Shown here: piece after piece, positions 50,815 through 60,249 of the stretch
How the letters are laid out: each line of letters starts with the position of its first letter
Numbering within the stretch: the first letter of the stretch is position 1
DNA from: an uncultured Prevotellaceae bacterium
Lineage (GTDB): Bacteria > Bacteroidota > Bacteroidia > Bacteroidales > Bacteroidaceae
DNA length: 64,000 nt
Assembly (NCBI GenBank): GCA_902800435.1
Contig: CADCEQ010000001.1
Coordinates: forward strand, 164,374 to 228,373
Reading direction: 5' to 3'
Program-made: the position numbers and the translations under genes
The notes under the pieces: model-generated
What the model was told of the DNA's origin: nothing
The model's input: only the letters and a program-made list of their open reading frames with translations
The model's database searches: none

Positions 50815-53160
50815 TCAGAACTTGACAGTCACAGCCTTGCCCTCGTAGTCGGCAGTCTTGGTCGTACCGTCGGGCAGGACGATGGTAAACTGGCGCTTCT
50901 GGAGCATTCCGGGATAGCTGAACTCGCGCTCGCCGATGGTCAGTGTGCGGCTGCGGTCGTTCCAGCTGAAGAGGATTGTCGTGTAGGCGCCCTTCTCGTA
51001 GTTGTAGCTATCGCCCTCGTCCTCGTAGAGCGTGAACTGGGCGTCGTCACCGGGATAGACGCGCATCTCTAGGTTGTCCCACGGCTTCTCGCCGACGTAC
51101 TGCATCTCGGGGCCGAGGGGCAGGATGCTGCCGGCACGGACGAACATCGGCACGCGGTCGAACGTGGTCTGTAGCGTCACGGTCTTTCCACCGCTATAGC
51201 GCTGGCCCGTCCAGAAGTCATACCACGCAGTGCCCTTCGGCAGGTATTTCGTAGCGGTCTTAGGCTCGTTCCAGTCAACGTTAAGGTTATCGTCAGCATT
51301 AGCGTTGTTCTGGCGGTCCCAGCCGGTCATGGCATTGGTACGGATGATTCTCTCTGCAGTGTACTGCGCGTCGACGATGGGACAAGCAAGGATGTTATGG
51401 CCGAAGAGGAACTCATCGGTCATGTTCCATACCTTCTTGTCCTGGGCGAAGTCGGCGAACAGCGGGCGCATGTAGCTGCCGTTGTTCGAAGTCACCTGCC
51501 AGGCCAGACTATATAAATAAGGTATAAGGCGGTAGCGCAGGCGAATCTGCTTCTCGATGGCGTCGTAGACGGGTTCGCCCTTCTGGCCGAACTGCCAGAT
51601 CTCGCGCGGCGCGTCGGCACCATGACTGCGGAACACGGGGCAGAACAGTCCGTACTGCATCCAGCGCACGTAGAGCTCCTGGAACTGCGGGTTCTTCGGA
51701 GCCGATCCGGCGCGGTTGTTGTACGAACCGCAGAAGAAGCCGCCGATGTCGGTGTTGAAGTTGGGGTTGCCCGTCAGCGTGAAGCTCAGTCCGGCAGGCA
51801 CCTGCTTGCGCAGCATGTCCCACGACGAGTTGACGTCGCCGCTCCACATGTTGGAGCCGTAGTGCTGCTGACCGGCAAACGACGAGCGCGTCATGATGAA
51901 GATGCGCTTGCCGCGGTCGTCCTTGCGTTGCGACTGGTAGATGCCGCGCACGGTCTCCAAGGGGAAGGCGTTGCGGAGCAAGCGCCACGTGCCGCCCGTG
52001 ACGGGGTGTGCGTAGTCGCTCTCCTTCGGGTTGAAAAAGTCGGGATCGGTAGAGTCCATCCACCAGGCGTCGGTGCCGTAGTCGTAGAGCGTCTTCAGGT
52101 ATTTCCAGTAGATGTCGCGGGCCACGGGGCTAAAGGCATCGTAGACCTTCACGCCCGACGGGTACTTCATATCGGGGGGCCAGACGTGGGAGATGCCGCT
52201 CTGTGGCCACGTCTCGATGGGCAGCAGCAGTCCCTTCTCGTTGAGTTCACGGAACTGCTGCGTCTGTGGGCCGAAGCTGGCCCAGATGCTGATCATGAAG
52301 TGGGCGTGCTTCTTGTGGACGTTGTCAATCATCAGCTTGCCGTTAGAGAAGTCTTCGGAAAGGAAATCCATCGCGTTCCACAGGTAGTTCGAGCCCCAGT
52401 ACTGCCAGTCCTGGATGATGCCGTCGAGGGGCACCTGCAGTTTACGGTACTGGTCGACTATCGACTCTGTCTCGCGGGCCGTCTTATAGCGCTCCTTCGA
52501 CTGCCAGTAGCCGTAGGTCCACAGCGGGAACATCGGCACGTCGCCCGTGAGCTGGCGCATCTGGGCTATGACGCCGTCGGCCGAGCCGCCGTACATGAAG
52601 TAATAGTCAACGCCCTCGCCGGCCTCTGCGTCGAAGGTCATGCCCTGGGGCGTGTCCTCAAACAGCGTCGGCGAGTAGTTCTCCCAGTAGAGGCCCCAGC
52701 CCTTGATGCTCTGCAGCACGTTCTGGAAGTCCTCAAGGTTCGACTGCTCCATGCGCTTCTTCTCGCCCCGGCGGTTCATCCTGCCGTTCTGGATGGTGCC
52801 CAGTCCGTAGATGGCCTCATCCTTGTCGAGCAGGAAGGTCTGGCGGGCCTCAGCCACGTCGCAGTCCTTCTCGCGCAGCAGCACCTTGCCCTTGGCGGTC
52901 AGGAACGTCAGGCGTCCCTGCGGGTCCTGCTTCACGGTGAGCTTGCCGCTCTCCCAGACTCCCTTGCCTTTCTGCCACCCGGCATCGTTGGGCTTGGCAG
53001 TCACCACGAGCGTCTTCGTGGGCGTTCCCTTCACTACGTGGACGATTGTCGGCGAAAAGAACTCCACCGTCACGTCAGTCTTTCCCTGAGCAAATGCTCC
53101 GTTCACGGCAGCGGCTGCCATCAGGCACAGCACGGCTGCAAATGTTCGTTTAGTCTTCAT
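50815..53160 (-). CDS. GH31 alpha-glycosidase, secreted
   Basis: A 781-residue enzyme with a signal peptide (1-24). The N-terminal beta-sandwich (with ETFLLDKDE-like RQTFLLDKDEAIYGLGTIQN) precedes the (beta/alpha)8 barrel. The nucleophile is Asp369 in WWMDSTDPDF and the acid/base is Asp442 in NMWSGDVNSSW. GH31 includes alpha-glucosidases and alpha-xylosidases; an alpha-xylosidase or a broad alpha-glucosidase acting outside the cytoplasm is plausible, but the sequence alone does not decide. It lies 23 bp after the acyl-CoA ligase gene on the same strand. Confidence 0.9.
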   Translation of the reverse strand: MKTKRTFAAVLCLMAAAAVNGAFAQGKTDVTVEFFSPTIVHVVKGTPTKTLVVTAKPNDAGWQKGKGVWESGKLTVKQDPQGRLTFLTAKGKVLLREKDCDVAEARQTFLLDKDEAIYGLGTIQNGRMNRRGEKKRMEQSNLEDFQNVLQSIKGWGLYWENYSPTLFEDTPQGMTFDAEAGEGVDYYFMYGGSADGVIAQMRQLTGDVPMFPLWTYGYWQSKERYKTARETESIVDQYRKLQVPLDGIIQDWQYWGSNYLWNAMDFLSEDFSNGKLMIDNVHKKHAHFMISIWASFGPQTQQFRELNEKGLLLPIETWPQSGISHVWPPDMKYPSGVKVYDAFSPVARDIYWKYLKTLYDYGTDAWWMDSTDPDFFNPKESDYAHPVTGGTWRLLRNAFPLETVRGIYQSQRKDDRGKRIFIMTRSSFAGQQHYGSNMWSGDVNSSWDMLRKQVPAGLSFTLTGNPNFNTDIGGFFCGSYNNRAGSAPKNPQFQELYVRWMQYGLFCPVFRSHGADAPREIWQFGQKGEPVYDAIEKQIRLRYRLIPYLYSLAWQVTSNNGSYMRPLFADFAQDKKVWNMTDEFLFGHNILACPIVDAQYTAERIIRTNAMTGWDRQNNANADDNLNVDWNEPKTATKYLPKGTAWYDFWTGQRYSGGKTVTLQTTFDRVPMFVRAGSILPLGPEMQYVGEKPWDNLEMRVYPGDDAQFTLYEDEGDSYNYEKGAYTTILFSWNDRSRTLTIGEREFSYPGMLQKRQFTIVLPDGTTKTADYEGKAVTVKF

Positions 53161-53183
53161 ATCGCTATTTGTTCTCCTGTCTC

Positions 53184-54992
53184 TTATTCCTCATACATCT
53201 TGTCAATCTCTCGCTTGTAGTTCTCGTTCAGCACGCGGCGCTTGATTTTCAGCGTGTTGGTCAACTCGCCGCGCTCCATCGAGAAGGCGTGTGGCAGCAG
53301 CGTGAAGCACTTGATCTGCTCGTAGTGGGCCAGCTGCTGCTGCAGTGTGTCGATGCGCTCTTTCATCATCGCGTAGATTTGTGGGTTCTGGCAGAGGTCC
53401 TCGCGGCTCTCGAACTTGATGCCGTGCTCGCGGGCGTACTCCTCAAGCAGCGGGTAGACCGGTATGATGAGTGCCGACACGAACTTGCGCTGGTCGGCGA
53501 TGATGGCTATCTGGTCGACATACTTGTCGACCAGTATCTTCGACTCAATCATCTGCGGGGCGATATACTTGCCGTTCGACGTCTTGTAGAGGTCCTTGAT
53601 GCGCTCCTTGAGGAACAGCTCGCCGCCCTCCAGGTAGCCCGAGTCGCCTGTGCGGAAGTAGCCGTCGTCGGTGAAAGCCTGACGGGTCAGGTCGTCACGG
53701 TTGTAGTAGCCTCGGGTGATGGTGGGACCTTTCAGCAGCACCTCGCCCTCGTCGCTGATGCGGATGCTGATGCCCTCAATGGGTATGCCCACCGAGCCTA
53801 CCGTCCACGGTTCGCCAAGATGGTTGCACGAGACGGTGGCCAGGCTCTCTGTCAGTCCGTAGCCCACCACCATATTGATACCAATGGAATGGACGAATTC
53901 CTCGACCTTCGGATTCACCGTTGCGCCTGCCGTGGGGAAGAAGTGGGCGTTCTCCAAGCCCAGCTCCTTGCGGACGAGCGAGAAGATGGTCTTGTTCAGC
54001 ATCTCGTACTCTAAATGCAGGGCCATGGGCGGCTTCTTGCCTTTCGACAGGTAGTCGATGTTGTGCTTACGGCCCACGGCGATGGCATGCTCGAACAGCC
54101 GGCGCTGCACGCCGCCGCTCGACTCGATCTTCTCCATCACACCCATGTAGACCTTCTCCCAAAAGCGGGGAACGCTGGACATGCACGTCGGGTGGGTCTC
54201 CTTCATCGTCTGCTGCACCTGCTGCGGGTAGGTGTTGATGACGAGCCGTGCGCCCTCGGTCAGGCACAGTATCTTCCATCCCTTCTCAAAGATGTGGGTG
54301 AAGGGCAGGAAGTTCAGCACGCGGTCGTCCTCGCCCACGGGCACGCACTTGTTGTTGGCCTCCATGGCGGCGTGGTACTGGCCGCAGGTCAGGATGACGC
54401 CCTTCGAGTCGCCCGTCGTACCACTGGTGTAGAGCACGTTGGCAATGTCGTCCATCGAGGCCTGCGCCTGCAGGGCCTCCACCTCCGACTGCCGGGGCAG
54501 GTCCTCGGCCTGTTGCAGCAGGTCGTCGAAGTACATGGCCATCGTGTCCTCCTCGCTCAGGCGGACGCCGCGGTCGAAGACGATGATGCGCTCCAGCGTG
54601 TGGCACGTGGCCTGCACGCGGCGCGCCTTGTCATACTGCTCCTGCTCGCCGACGAAGAGGATGCGTATCTTCGCATCGTTCAGCATAAACTGTATCTGCT
54701 GCTCCGACGAGGTGGCATAGAACGGGATGGTGACGGCGCGAATGCCCCAGGCGCCGAAGTCGCAGAAAAGGTACTGCGCCGAATTCTGCGAAAAAACCCC
54801 CACGTTATCCTGCACCTTCACGCCGAGGTTGAGCAAGGCGTTCGACACCTGCTTCACCGCCGTCGAGAACTGGTTCCACGAATACGATTTCCACTCAGTG
54901 CCGCCGAAGTCCTTGTAGATGAGCACTTCGCGGTCACCGTAGGTCTTGGCCTGCTCGTGAATAAGCACGGCCAGATGACTGTTATTCTGCAT
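53184..54992 (-). CDS. Long-chain fatty acid--CoA ligase (AMP-dependent synthetase)
   Basis: A 602-residue enzyme of the adenylate-forming family. It shows the P-loop-like NVLYTSGTTGDSKGVIL, the motif VVGYGLTESLATVS, and FRTGDSGYLEGGELFLKERI with the catalytic hinge region, DLYKTSNGKYIAPQMIE. It activates fatty acids to acyl-CoA at the inner membrane. The ATG at 54992 (MQNNSHLAVLIHE) was chosen because the -7 box lies at 55011-55018; the longer frame to 55178 runs through a repeat array. Confidence 0.93.
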   Translation of the reverse strand: MQNNSHLAVLIHEQAKTYGDREVLIYKDFGGTEWKSYSWNQFSTAVKQVSNALLNLGVKVQDNVGVFSQNSAQYLFCDFGAWGIRAVTIPFYATSSEQQIQFMLNDAKIRILFVGEQEQYDKARRVQATCHTLERIIVFDRGVRLSEEDTMAMYFDDLLQQAEDLPRQSEVEALQAQASMDDIANVLYTSGTTGDSKGVILTCGQYHAAMEANNKCVPVGEDDRVLNFLPFTHIFEKGWKILCLTEGARLVINTYPQQVQQTMKETHPTCMSSVPRFWEKVYMGVMEKIESSGGVQRRLFEHAIAVGRKHNIDYLSKGKKPPMALHLEYEMLNKTIFSLVRKELGLENAHFFPTAGATVNPKVEEFVHSIGINMVVGYGLTESLATVSCNHLGEPWTVGSVGIPIEGISIRISDEGEVLLKGPTITRGYYNRDDLTRQAFTDDGYFRTGDSGYLEGGELFLKERIKDLYKTSNGKYIAPQMIESKILVDKYVDQIAIIADQRKFVSALIIPVYPLLEEYAREHGIKFESREDLCQNPQIYAMMKERIDTLQQQLAHYEQIKCFTLLPHAFSMERGELTNTLKIKRRVLNENYKREIDKMYEE

Positions 54993-55010
54993 AGCTACAC
55001 AATTTTTCTG

Positions 55011-55018
55011 CAAAAGTA
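55011..55018 (-). promoter_or_regulatory. -7 promoter box of the acyl-CoA ligase gene
   Basis: TACTTTTG followed by CAG on the minus strand, 18 nt before the start at 54992. Confidence 0.65.
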
Positions 55019-55061
55019 AGAAAAAAAGACGAAAACACAAAACTTTCTTACCGTTTTTACC

Positions 55062-55124
55062 CAAAACCCGGCGCCTTTTCCGCAAAAAGCGCCGCCTTTC
55101 AGGCAAAACCCGGCGGGTTATGAA
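55062..55124. repeat. 21-nt-period word array of locus C
   Basis: Three 21-nt units start at 55062, 55083 and 55104, of the type CAAAACCCGGCGCCTTTTCC. Read on the other strand they match the array at 34131-34208. The order array, about 80 nt spacer, iteron hairpin is the mirror image of locus B. The gap 54993-55384 contains no gene. Confidence 0.88.
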
Positions 55125-55143
55125 TGTCCCACGGCGTGGGACA
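55125..55143. repeat. 8-bp-stem hairpin adjoining the 21-nt array
   Basis: TGTCCCAC, loop GGC, GTGGGACA: a perfect 8-bp stem directly after the third word of the array. It has no T-run, so a terminator is unlikely. Confidence 0.7.
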
Positions 55144-55203
55144 AACCTAAAGAATGTTAACAGTAGACAGCCCCTCACGGGTTTTTCGCGTGCGCGCGCA
55201 CGT

Positions 55204-55308
55204 TGATTGTCACTTGCACTCTTTATCCTACACTTCCTACACTCCCAACACCCCGTTTAGGTGTAAGAAGTGTAGGAAGTGTAGGATATTTCCTGCGATT
55301 GACAACTA
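55204..55308. repeat. Repeat locus C: inverted repeat of 9-nt iterons
   Basis: A perfect 20-bp inverted repeat (55224-55243 with 55269-55288, TATCCTACACTTCCTACACT) continues imperfectly into the loop. Iterons of 9 nt (CTACACTTC, CTACACTCC, CAACACCCC) match those of locus B. The outer flanks (TTGTCACTTGCACT on the left, TTTCCTGCGATTGACAAC on the right) match the flanks of locus B in reverse orientation. It lies between divergent genes, so it is not a terminator for either. Confidence 0.9.
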
Positions 55309-55355
55309 CATAGCATTTTTTACGGTAATTCCTTGGAGATATCCGAATTATTGAC

Positions 55356-55363
55356 TAACTTTG
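55356..55363 (+). promoter_or_regulatory. -7 promoter box of the M20 deacylase gene
   Basis: TAACTTTG followed by CACC, 21 nt before the ATG at 55385. It lies after the repeat element of locus C. Confidence 0.65.
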
Positions 55364-55384
55364 CACCATCAACTGCAGAAGACA

Positions 55385-56437
55385 ATGGAACAATATGTGA
55401 ATGATGCGGTAGGGCTGCTCAGGCGCCTGATAGCAACACCATCGGTGAGCCGCGACGAACGGGCGGCCGCCGACGTGGTGGAGGAACACCTGCGACTATG
55501 GGGACTGCCCAACGGCCGCGAGGGTAATAACCTGTGGGTAGGCTGTCCCGACTGGGACAACAACCGCAAGACGGTAATGCTTAATGCCCACATCGACACG
55601 GTGAAGCCCGTCTCGACGTGGACTCGCGACCCCTTCGACCCTGCCGTCGAGGGCGACGTGCTCTACGGCCTCGGCTCCAACGACTGCGGCGGCGGACTGG
55701 TGGCCACGCTCCAGGCCTACCGCATACTGCTGCGCCATCCGCGCAGCTACAATCTGCTGTGGGTGTGCTCGGCCGAGGAGGAGGTGTCGGGCCGCGACGG
55801 CTTCAGCCGCGTGCTGCCGCTGCTGCCGCCGGTCGACGTGGCCATCGTCGGCGAGCCGACGGGGCTGCAGCCCGCCACCGCCGAGAAGGGCCTGATGGTC
55901 ATCGACGGCTATGCCCACGGCAAGTCGGGACACGCCGCCCGCAACGAGGGGGTGAACGCCATCTACGAAGCCTTGGACGACCTCGTGTGGCTGCGCGACT
56001 ACTGCTTTCGCAAGGAGAGTCCGCTGCTGGGGCCGACGAAGATGACGGTGACCGTCGTCGAGAGCGGCACGCAGCACAACGTCGTGCCCGACCTGCTGCA
56101 CTTCGTCATCGACGTGCGCACCAACGAATATTACCAGAACGAGTACGTCTTTGAGTTCCTGCGCAGGCACATGAAGAAGTGCGAGTTGCAGTCCCGCTCC
56201 TTCCGGCTTCACTCGTCGGGCATTCCCCACGACCACCCGCTGGTAAAGCGGCTCGTGGCGATGGGGCGCACGCCCTTCGGCTCGCCCACGCTCAGCGACC
56301 AGGCGCTGATGCCCTTCCCCTCGCTGAAGCTCGGCCCCGGCGAGTCGTCGCGCAGCCACTCGGCCGACGAATTCATCCGTATCTCGGAAATCCGGCAGGC
56401 CATAGAGCTGTATGTCAGGCTGCTTTCCGGCTATTGA
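55385..56437 (+). CDS. M20 metallohydrolase (ArgE/DapE-like deacylase)
   Basis: A 350-residue zinc enzyme. Metal ligands are in NAHIDTVKP, GLGSNDCGGG, CSAEEEVSGRDG (catalytic Glu pair) and the C-terminal SRSHSADEFI. A dimerisation domain lies between (KSGHAARNEGVNAIYEAL). It probably removes an N-acyl group in arginine synthesis; in Bacteroidetes this pathway uses N-succinylated intermediates, so a desuccinylase acting on the citrulline or ornithine stage is likely. DapE (lysine pathway) is an alternative. The ATG at 55385 was chosen because it lies after the promoter. Confidence 0.85.
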   Translation: MEQYVNDAVGLLRRLIATPSVSRDERAAADVVEEHLRLWGLPNGREGNNLWVGCPDWDNNRKTVMLNAHIDTVKPVSTWTRDPFDPAVEGDVLYGLGSNDCGGGLVATLQAYRILLRHPRSYNLLWVCSAEEEVSGRDGFSRVLPLLPPVDVAIVGEPTGLQPATAEKGLMVIDGYAHGKSGHAARNEGVNAIYEALDDLVWLRDYCFRKESPLLGPTKMTVTVVESGTQHNVVPDLLHFVIDVRTNEYYQNEYVFEFLRRHMKKCELQSRSFRLHSSGIPHDHPLVKRLVAMGRTPFGSPTLSDQALMPFPSLKLGPGESSRSHSADEFIRISEIRQAIELYVRLLSGY

Positions 56438-56493
56438 GCCAATTTTATGGGGAATGTGAGACGTTTTTAATAGCGCAAGTGCTTTATTCATCG

Positions 56494-56501
56494 TACCTTT
56501 G
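56494..56501 (+). promoter_or_regulatory. -7 promoter box of the GH98 gene
   Basis: TACCTTTG followed by CAG, 32 nt before the GH98 start codon. Confidence 0.65.
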
Positions 56502-56533
56502 CAGTCAGTAATCAAATAACTGTTGCAAAAAGA

Positions 56534-59500
56534 ATGAAGAAAGCACTCGTAGTCCTGCTGCTGGCCCTGACAGCCACCATGCAAGGACTGAAGGCGCAAG
56601 AGCGCCGCCCCATCGACTCGCAGCATCCGCTGTGGTTTATCCATTGCGACGTGTGGTACAATGCCGACCCGCAGAAAATCATCGACCTCATTCCCGAGGA
56701 CGTGCGGCCCTACATCTGTCTGAACCTGAGCCTGTCGTGCCAGTACGACAAGGAGAAGAACCAGTACAAGATGCCCCACTACGCCTTCCAGACCTACAAG
56801 TCGTGGGGCACCGTCTGCCAGCAGAACGGCATCTGGTTCTCATGCCAGCCCGCCTCGGGCGGCCACACCCATATCCAGGACGACGACATGGTGACGTTCG
56901 AGTACTTCTTCAAGCAGTTCCCCAACTTCCTCGGCTGGAACTACGCTGAGCAGTTCTGGGGCTTCGATGAGAGTGGCGACCTGTCATCGTCGACACAGGC
57001 CTCGCGCTGGGCACTCTTTGCCCGACTGGTCGAGATGTCGCACCAGTACGGCGGCTTCCTGACGGTCTCGTTCTGCGGCAACATCTGGAGTCACGCTCTG
57101 AACCCCATCGGCGAGATGAAGCGCACACCGGCCCTGCTCGAGGCCTGCCGGAAATATCCTGAGGCCATCCTCTGGCTCTATAAGTACACCACGTCGTCGT
57201 GCTTCTACAACAACGAGTCGGTGACGTTCGGCCCGTTCATCAGCGGTCTGGCCAAGAACTACGGCGTGCGCTACGACAACTGCGGCTGGAACGGCGCCAT
57301 GGACGCCCTGCTCGGCGAGGGACACGGCAAGAAGTATCCTGCCGCTGCCGGCATCGGCACGGTGATGGAGCAGGCCTGCGTCAATGGCGGCGCCGTCTGG
57401 GACGGCCCTGAGCTGACGTGGCGCGAGGAGTGCTTCCATGAACTGTGGGCGCAAGGTGTTGACAACGGCTACACCCGCCGCCGGTGGGAGCGCTTCCCCA
57501 ACTTCAACGGCGTCTGGCTCGACATGTTCCGCCAAATAATCAACGGTACGATGTACATACCCACCCGCGAGGAGGTGGTCGAAAAGACCAAGGTGGTCAT
57601 CATCAACGACGTCAACAACGGCAACGATGAGAACAAATACGCCACGTGGGGCGACCTCTATGACGGCCTGTACAAGCAGACCGACCCCTTCAACCGCGGC
57701 TACGGCCAGTGGATGGACAACTTTTGCTACTTCAAGTCGACGGGCCGCTACGGGGCCATCCCGATGGTTACCGACCTTTACGACGCCGTGGCCAAGCAGA
57801 TTCCCGTGAAAGTGAAGAAATCGCAGCGCTGGAACTCCCAGTCAGCAAAGGTCAACGACTTCAACAACCAGTATCCAGTAGTGTCAACCGGCGACCTCTA
57901 CGTCAACCGTTTCCGTAACCAGTTGGTCACCTACACGCCCTACACCTATCTTAATACCAAGACGACGGCACAGGCCACCATCCCCCTACAGTACAACACC
58001 TGCGAAACGCTGGAACTGAAGTACGACAAGCTGTCGAGCGGTCTCATCCGCGAGTACGAAGATCACATCGACTTCTACCTCAACAACTACCGCAGCGACT
58101 CCACCAACGAACAGCGCATCGACATCATCACCATCAAGGGCGCCACGACCGCCCCAACCTACACCCTCAACCGCCACGAAACTGCCCAGGCCAATGCCTC
58201 TGCCGCATACTCTGACGGCACCTACACCCTCACCGTCAACCACTGCGGCGCCGTCTCCATCACCGTCAACTGCACCGGCGCCGCCGCCCGTCCTTCTGTC
58301 GGCTATGCTGCGGCGCTGCCGCAGCCCAAACCCCTTCCCCTCCCACAAGCACCCGCCCTCTACCGCGGCCCCATCATCATCGAGGCCGAGGATATGGACT
58401 ACAAGAACATCAAGTCCTGCTGCACCGACCCCTTCAACCAGTACCCCAGCGTCACCGGCCACGCCGCCAACGGTTTCGTTGACATGGGCACCAACGCCTC
58501 TGGCAGCCTGCGCCACTACCTGCGCCTCAAGGAAGGCCAGACTGGCGACTACAAAATACAGGTGCGTTACACCGGCACATCAGCCGACGGCAGTCTCTCC
58601 GTCACCGTAAACGGCAGTCAACAAACTGTTTCCTGCCCGCGCACAGCCCAGAACGAATGGCGACTGGCCACCATCAACGCCACCCTCAACGAAGGCCAGA
58701 ACACGCTCGTCATCACAAACAGCGGCGGCAAGTCACTCTACATCGACCAGGTCATCTACCAGCCCGCTGACGCCGACCCACTGAAGTACGCCATCGACAT
58801 CCGCGAAGCCACCGTACCCGACGGCTCATCATCGGGCGACTTCTCCGTCACCGCCGACCGCGAGGAAGCCGCCGAAGGCGAAACCGTCACCCTTACCGTC
58901 ACCGCCCCCGAGGGTTACGCCCTGCAGGAGCTGCGCCTGCTGAACTCCGTCTTCTACACGCTCAAGAAGTCCATCCCCGTGAACGGTCAGGATGAGGTAA
59001 CCTTCCAGATGATCAACGACAACGCCGTTCTCCAGCCCGTCTTCACCGACACTCGGGCGCAGCTCTCCGACGCACTCCCGGGCTACACCCTCAATCTTGC
59101 TTCCGCCTCAACGAGTATGCCCGAAGGCTGGCGCTGCGTACAGGAGGACAGTCAGGTTCACGAGTACAACAACAACTACTCGTCTGGAGCCCGCCTCTTC
59201 AGCGGCTTCAAGGGTTACCAAGGCAAGGCTCTCTACTGGCGCAACGACTGCGCAGAGTATGGCCGTCAGGCTGATTATCCGCTGACTCTGCAGGGCGGCA
59301 GCTATGAGTTGACCTTCGCCGTTGCCGCGTGGAAAGAGAAGCCCAGCTATCAGGTTTCTATTCTCGATGATGCCACAGGCAACGTCGTTGCCACGTCGGA
59401 AGTGTTTGACGCCACGCCCAACGCTAACGGCAACAATGGTGCCAACCTCAGCTCAGCAGAGCGCAATACGCTGACATTCGCAACCGCCGAAACCGGCAAC

Positions 59501-60202
59501 TACATCATCCGGTTCAAAGACGCAAGCACGTGGGGCGGCTGGCACGAGTTCCTGCTCTTGGAATGCCGCCTGAAAGTCATTGACGCAGATGGCGACTTAA
59601 CGACCGCCAACTACCACGTTTGGGACGGCTGTACGGAATGGTCGCAAGTGACCGATGCCAACGGAGGCGGCGCTTACGACCTCAACAAGGATCTACAAGG
59701 CGGCAGCACCGTCTATGGCGACCCCAGCGTCTTCTACAACCGTTACGCCAACCTCACGGGCTACGACCAGCTCGTCATCCACGGCACGCCGGGCGTCACC
59801 CTGCGCGTGCTGCTAAACCGCCTCGAAGTGGGCAATGGTGGCGGCGATGATCACGGCGGCGCCCTGACGGAACTGAACCCCATCATTGGCACCGACGGCA
59901 AGGCAGTCGTCAGTCTCAAGGACTACGAGTTCGTACACCTGAACGCCATCAAGTTAGGATGGGGCAGCAAACCCGGCACCATTACCAGCCTGCAACTGCT
60001 GAAGGGAAGCCTCCAGCTGCCAGAACTGACTATGGGCGACGTCAACAGCGACGGCTTCATCAATGCTGCCGACGTCCGCGCCATCGCCCAGCACATCATC
60101 GGCCTGACGCCCGACAAATTCAACGCCGAGGCTGCCGACATCAACGACGACGATACCGTCAACATCGCCGACGTGACGGCACTCATCAAGCTGTTGCGAT
60201 AG
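56534..60202 (+). CDS. GH98 endo-glycosidase with CBM and C-terminal dockerin
   Basis: A 1222-residue secreted enzyme (signal peptide 1-21). Residues 25-360 fit the GH98 catalytic barrel (HPLWFIHCDVWYNADPQKII, FLGWNYAEQFWGFDE, GFLTVSFCGNIWSHALNP). A GH98 C-terminal beta domain follows to about 580. Then come a linker with the 35-nt coding repeat (586-597), a CBM6/35-like domain (613-745, IIIEAEDMDYKNI) and further beta-sandwiches. A dockerin ends the protein (1166-1220, GDVNSDGFINAADVRAIAQH and DINDDDTVNIADVTALI). GH98 members are endo-beta-galactosidases or endo-xylanases; a plant xylan substrate suits the neighbouring enzymes, but this is inference. Confidence 0.85.
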   Translation: MKKALVVLLLALTATMQGLKAQERRPIDSQHPLWFIHCDVWYNADPQKIIDLIPEDVRPYICLNLSLSCQYDKEKNQYKMPHYAFQTYKSWGTVCQQNGIWFSCQPASGGHTHIQDDDMVTFEYFFKQFPNFLGWNYAEQFWGFDESGDLSSSTQASRWALFARLVEMSHQYGGFLTVSFCGNIWSHALNPIGEMKRTPALLEACRKYPEAILWLYKYTTSSCFYNNESVTFGPFISGLAKNYGVRYDNCGWNGAMDALLGEGHGKKYPAAAGIGTVMEQACVNGGAVWDGPELTWREECFHELWAQGVDNGYTRRRWERFPNFNGVWLDMFRQIINGTMYIPTREEVVEKTKVVIINDVNNGNDENKYATWGDLYDGLYKQTDPFNRGYGQWMDNFCYFKSTGRYGAIPMVTDLYDAVAKQIPVKVKKSQRWNSQSAKVNDFNNQYPVVSTGDLYVNRFRNQLVTYTPYTYLNTKTTAQATIPLQYNTCETLELKYDKLSSGLIREYEDHIDFYLNNYRSDSTNEQRIDIITIKGATTAPTYTLNRHETAQANASAAYSDGTYTLTVNHCGAVSITVNCTGAAARPSVGYAAALPQPKPLPLPQAPALYRGPIIIEAEDMDYKNIKSCCTDPFNQYPSVTGHAANGFVDMGTNASGSLRHYLRLKEGQTGDYKIQVRYTGTSADGSLSVTVNGSQQTVSCPRTAQNEWRLATINATLNEGQNTLVITNSGGKSLYIDQVIYQPADADPLKYAIDIREATVPDGSSSGDFSVTADREEAAEGETVTLTVTAPEGYALQELRLLNSVFYTLKKSIPVNGQDEVTFQMINDNAVLQPVFTDTRAQLSDALPGYTLNLASASTSMPEGWRCVQEDSQVHEYNNNYSSGARLFSGFKGYQGKALYWRNDCAEYGRQADYPLTLQGGSYELTFAVAAWKEKPSYQVSILDDATGNVVATSEVFDATPNANGNNGANLSSAERNTLTFATAETGNYIIRFKDASTWGGWHEFLLLECRLKVIDADGDLTTANYHVWDGCTEWSQVTDANGGGAYDLNKDLQGGSTVYGDPSVFYNRYANLTGYDQLVIHGTPGVTLRVLLNRLEVGNGGGDDHGGALTELNPIIGTDGKAVVSLKDYEFVHLNAIKLGWGSKPGTITSLQLLKGSLQLPELTMGDVNSDGFINAADVRAIAQHIIGLTPDKFNAEAADINDDDTVNIADVTALIKLLR
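58292..58326 (+). repeat. 35-nt coding repeat, copy 2 (in GH98 gene)
   Basis: The unit contains TCTGTCGGCTATGCTGCGGC followed by GCTGCCGCAGCC, with a 7-bp hairpin, and encodes PSVGYAAALPQP. It matches 36518-36552 at 33 of 35 positions, in the same frame. It lies in a proline-rich linker between folded domains. Confidence 0.85.
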
Positions 60203-60249
60203 AAATATATCCTTTCACGTCTCCATCAAAGTGCTGTTACTCAGCCTGT

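Noticed and set aside
51622..53220. Open frame of 532 codons on the plus strand
   Set aside because: Antisense to the GH31 gene with both catalytic aspartates in place.
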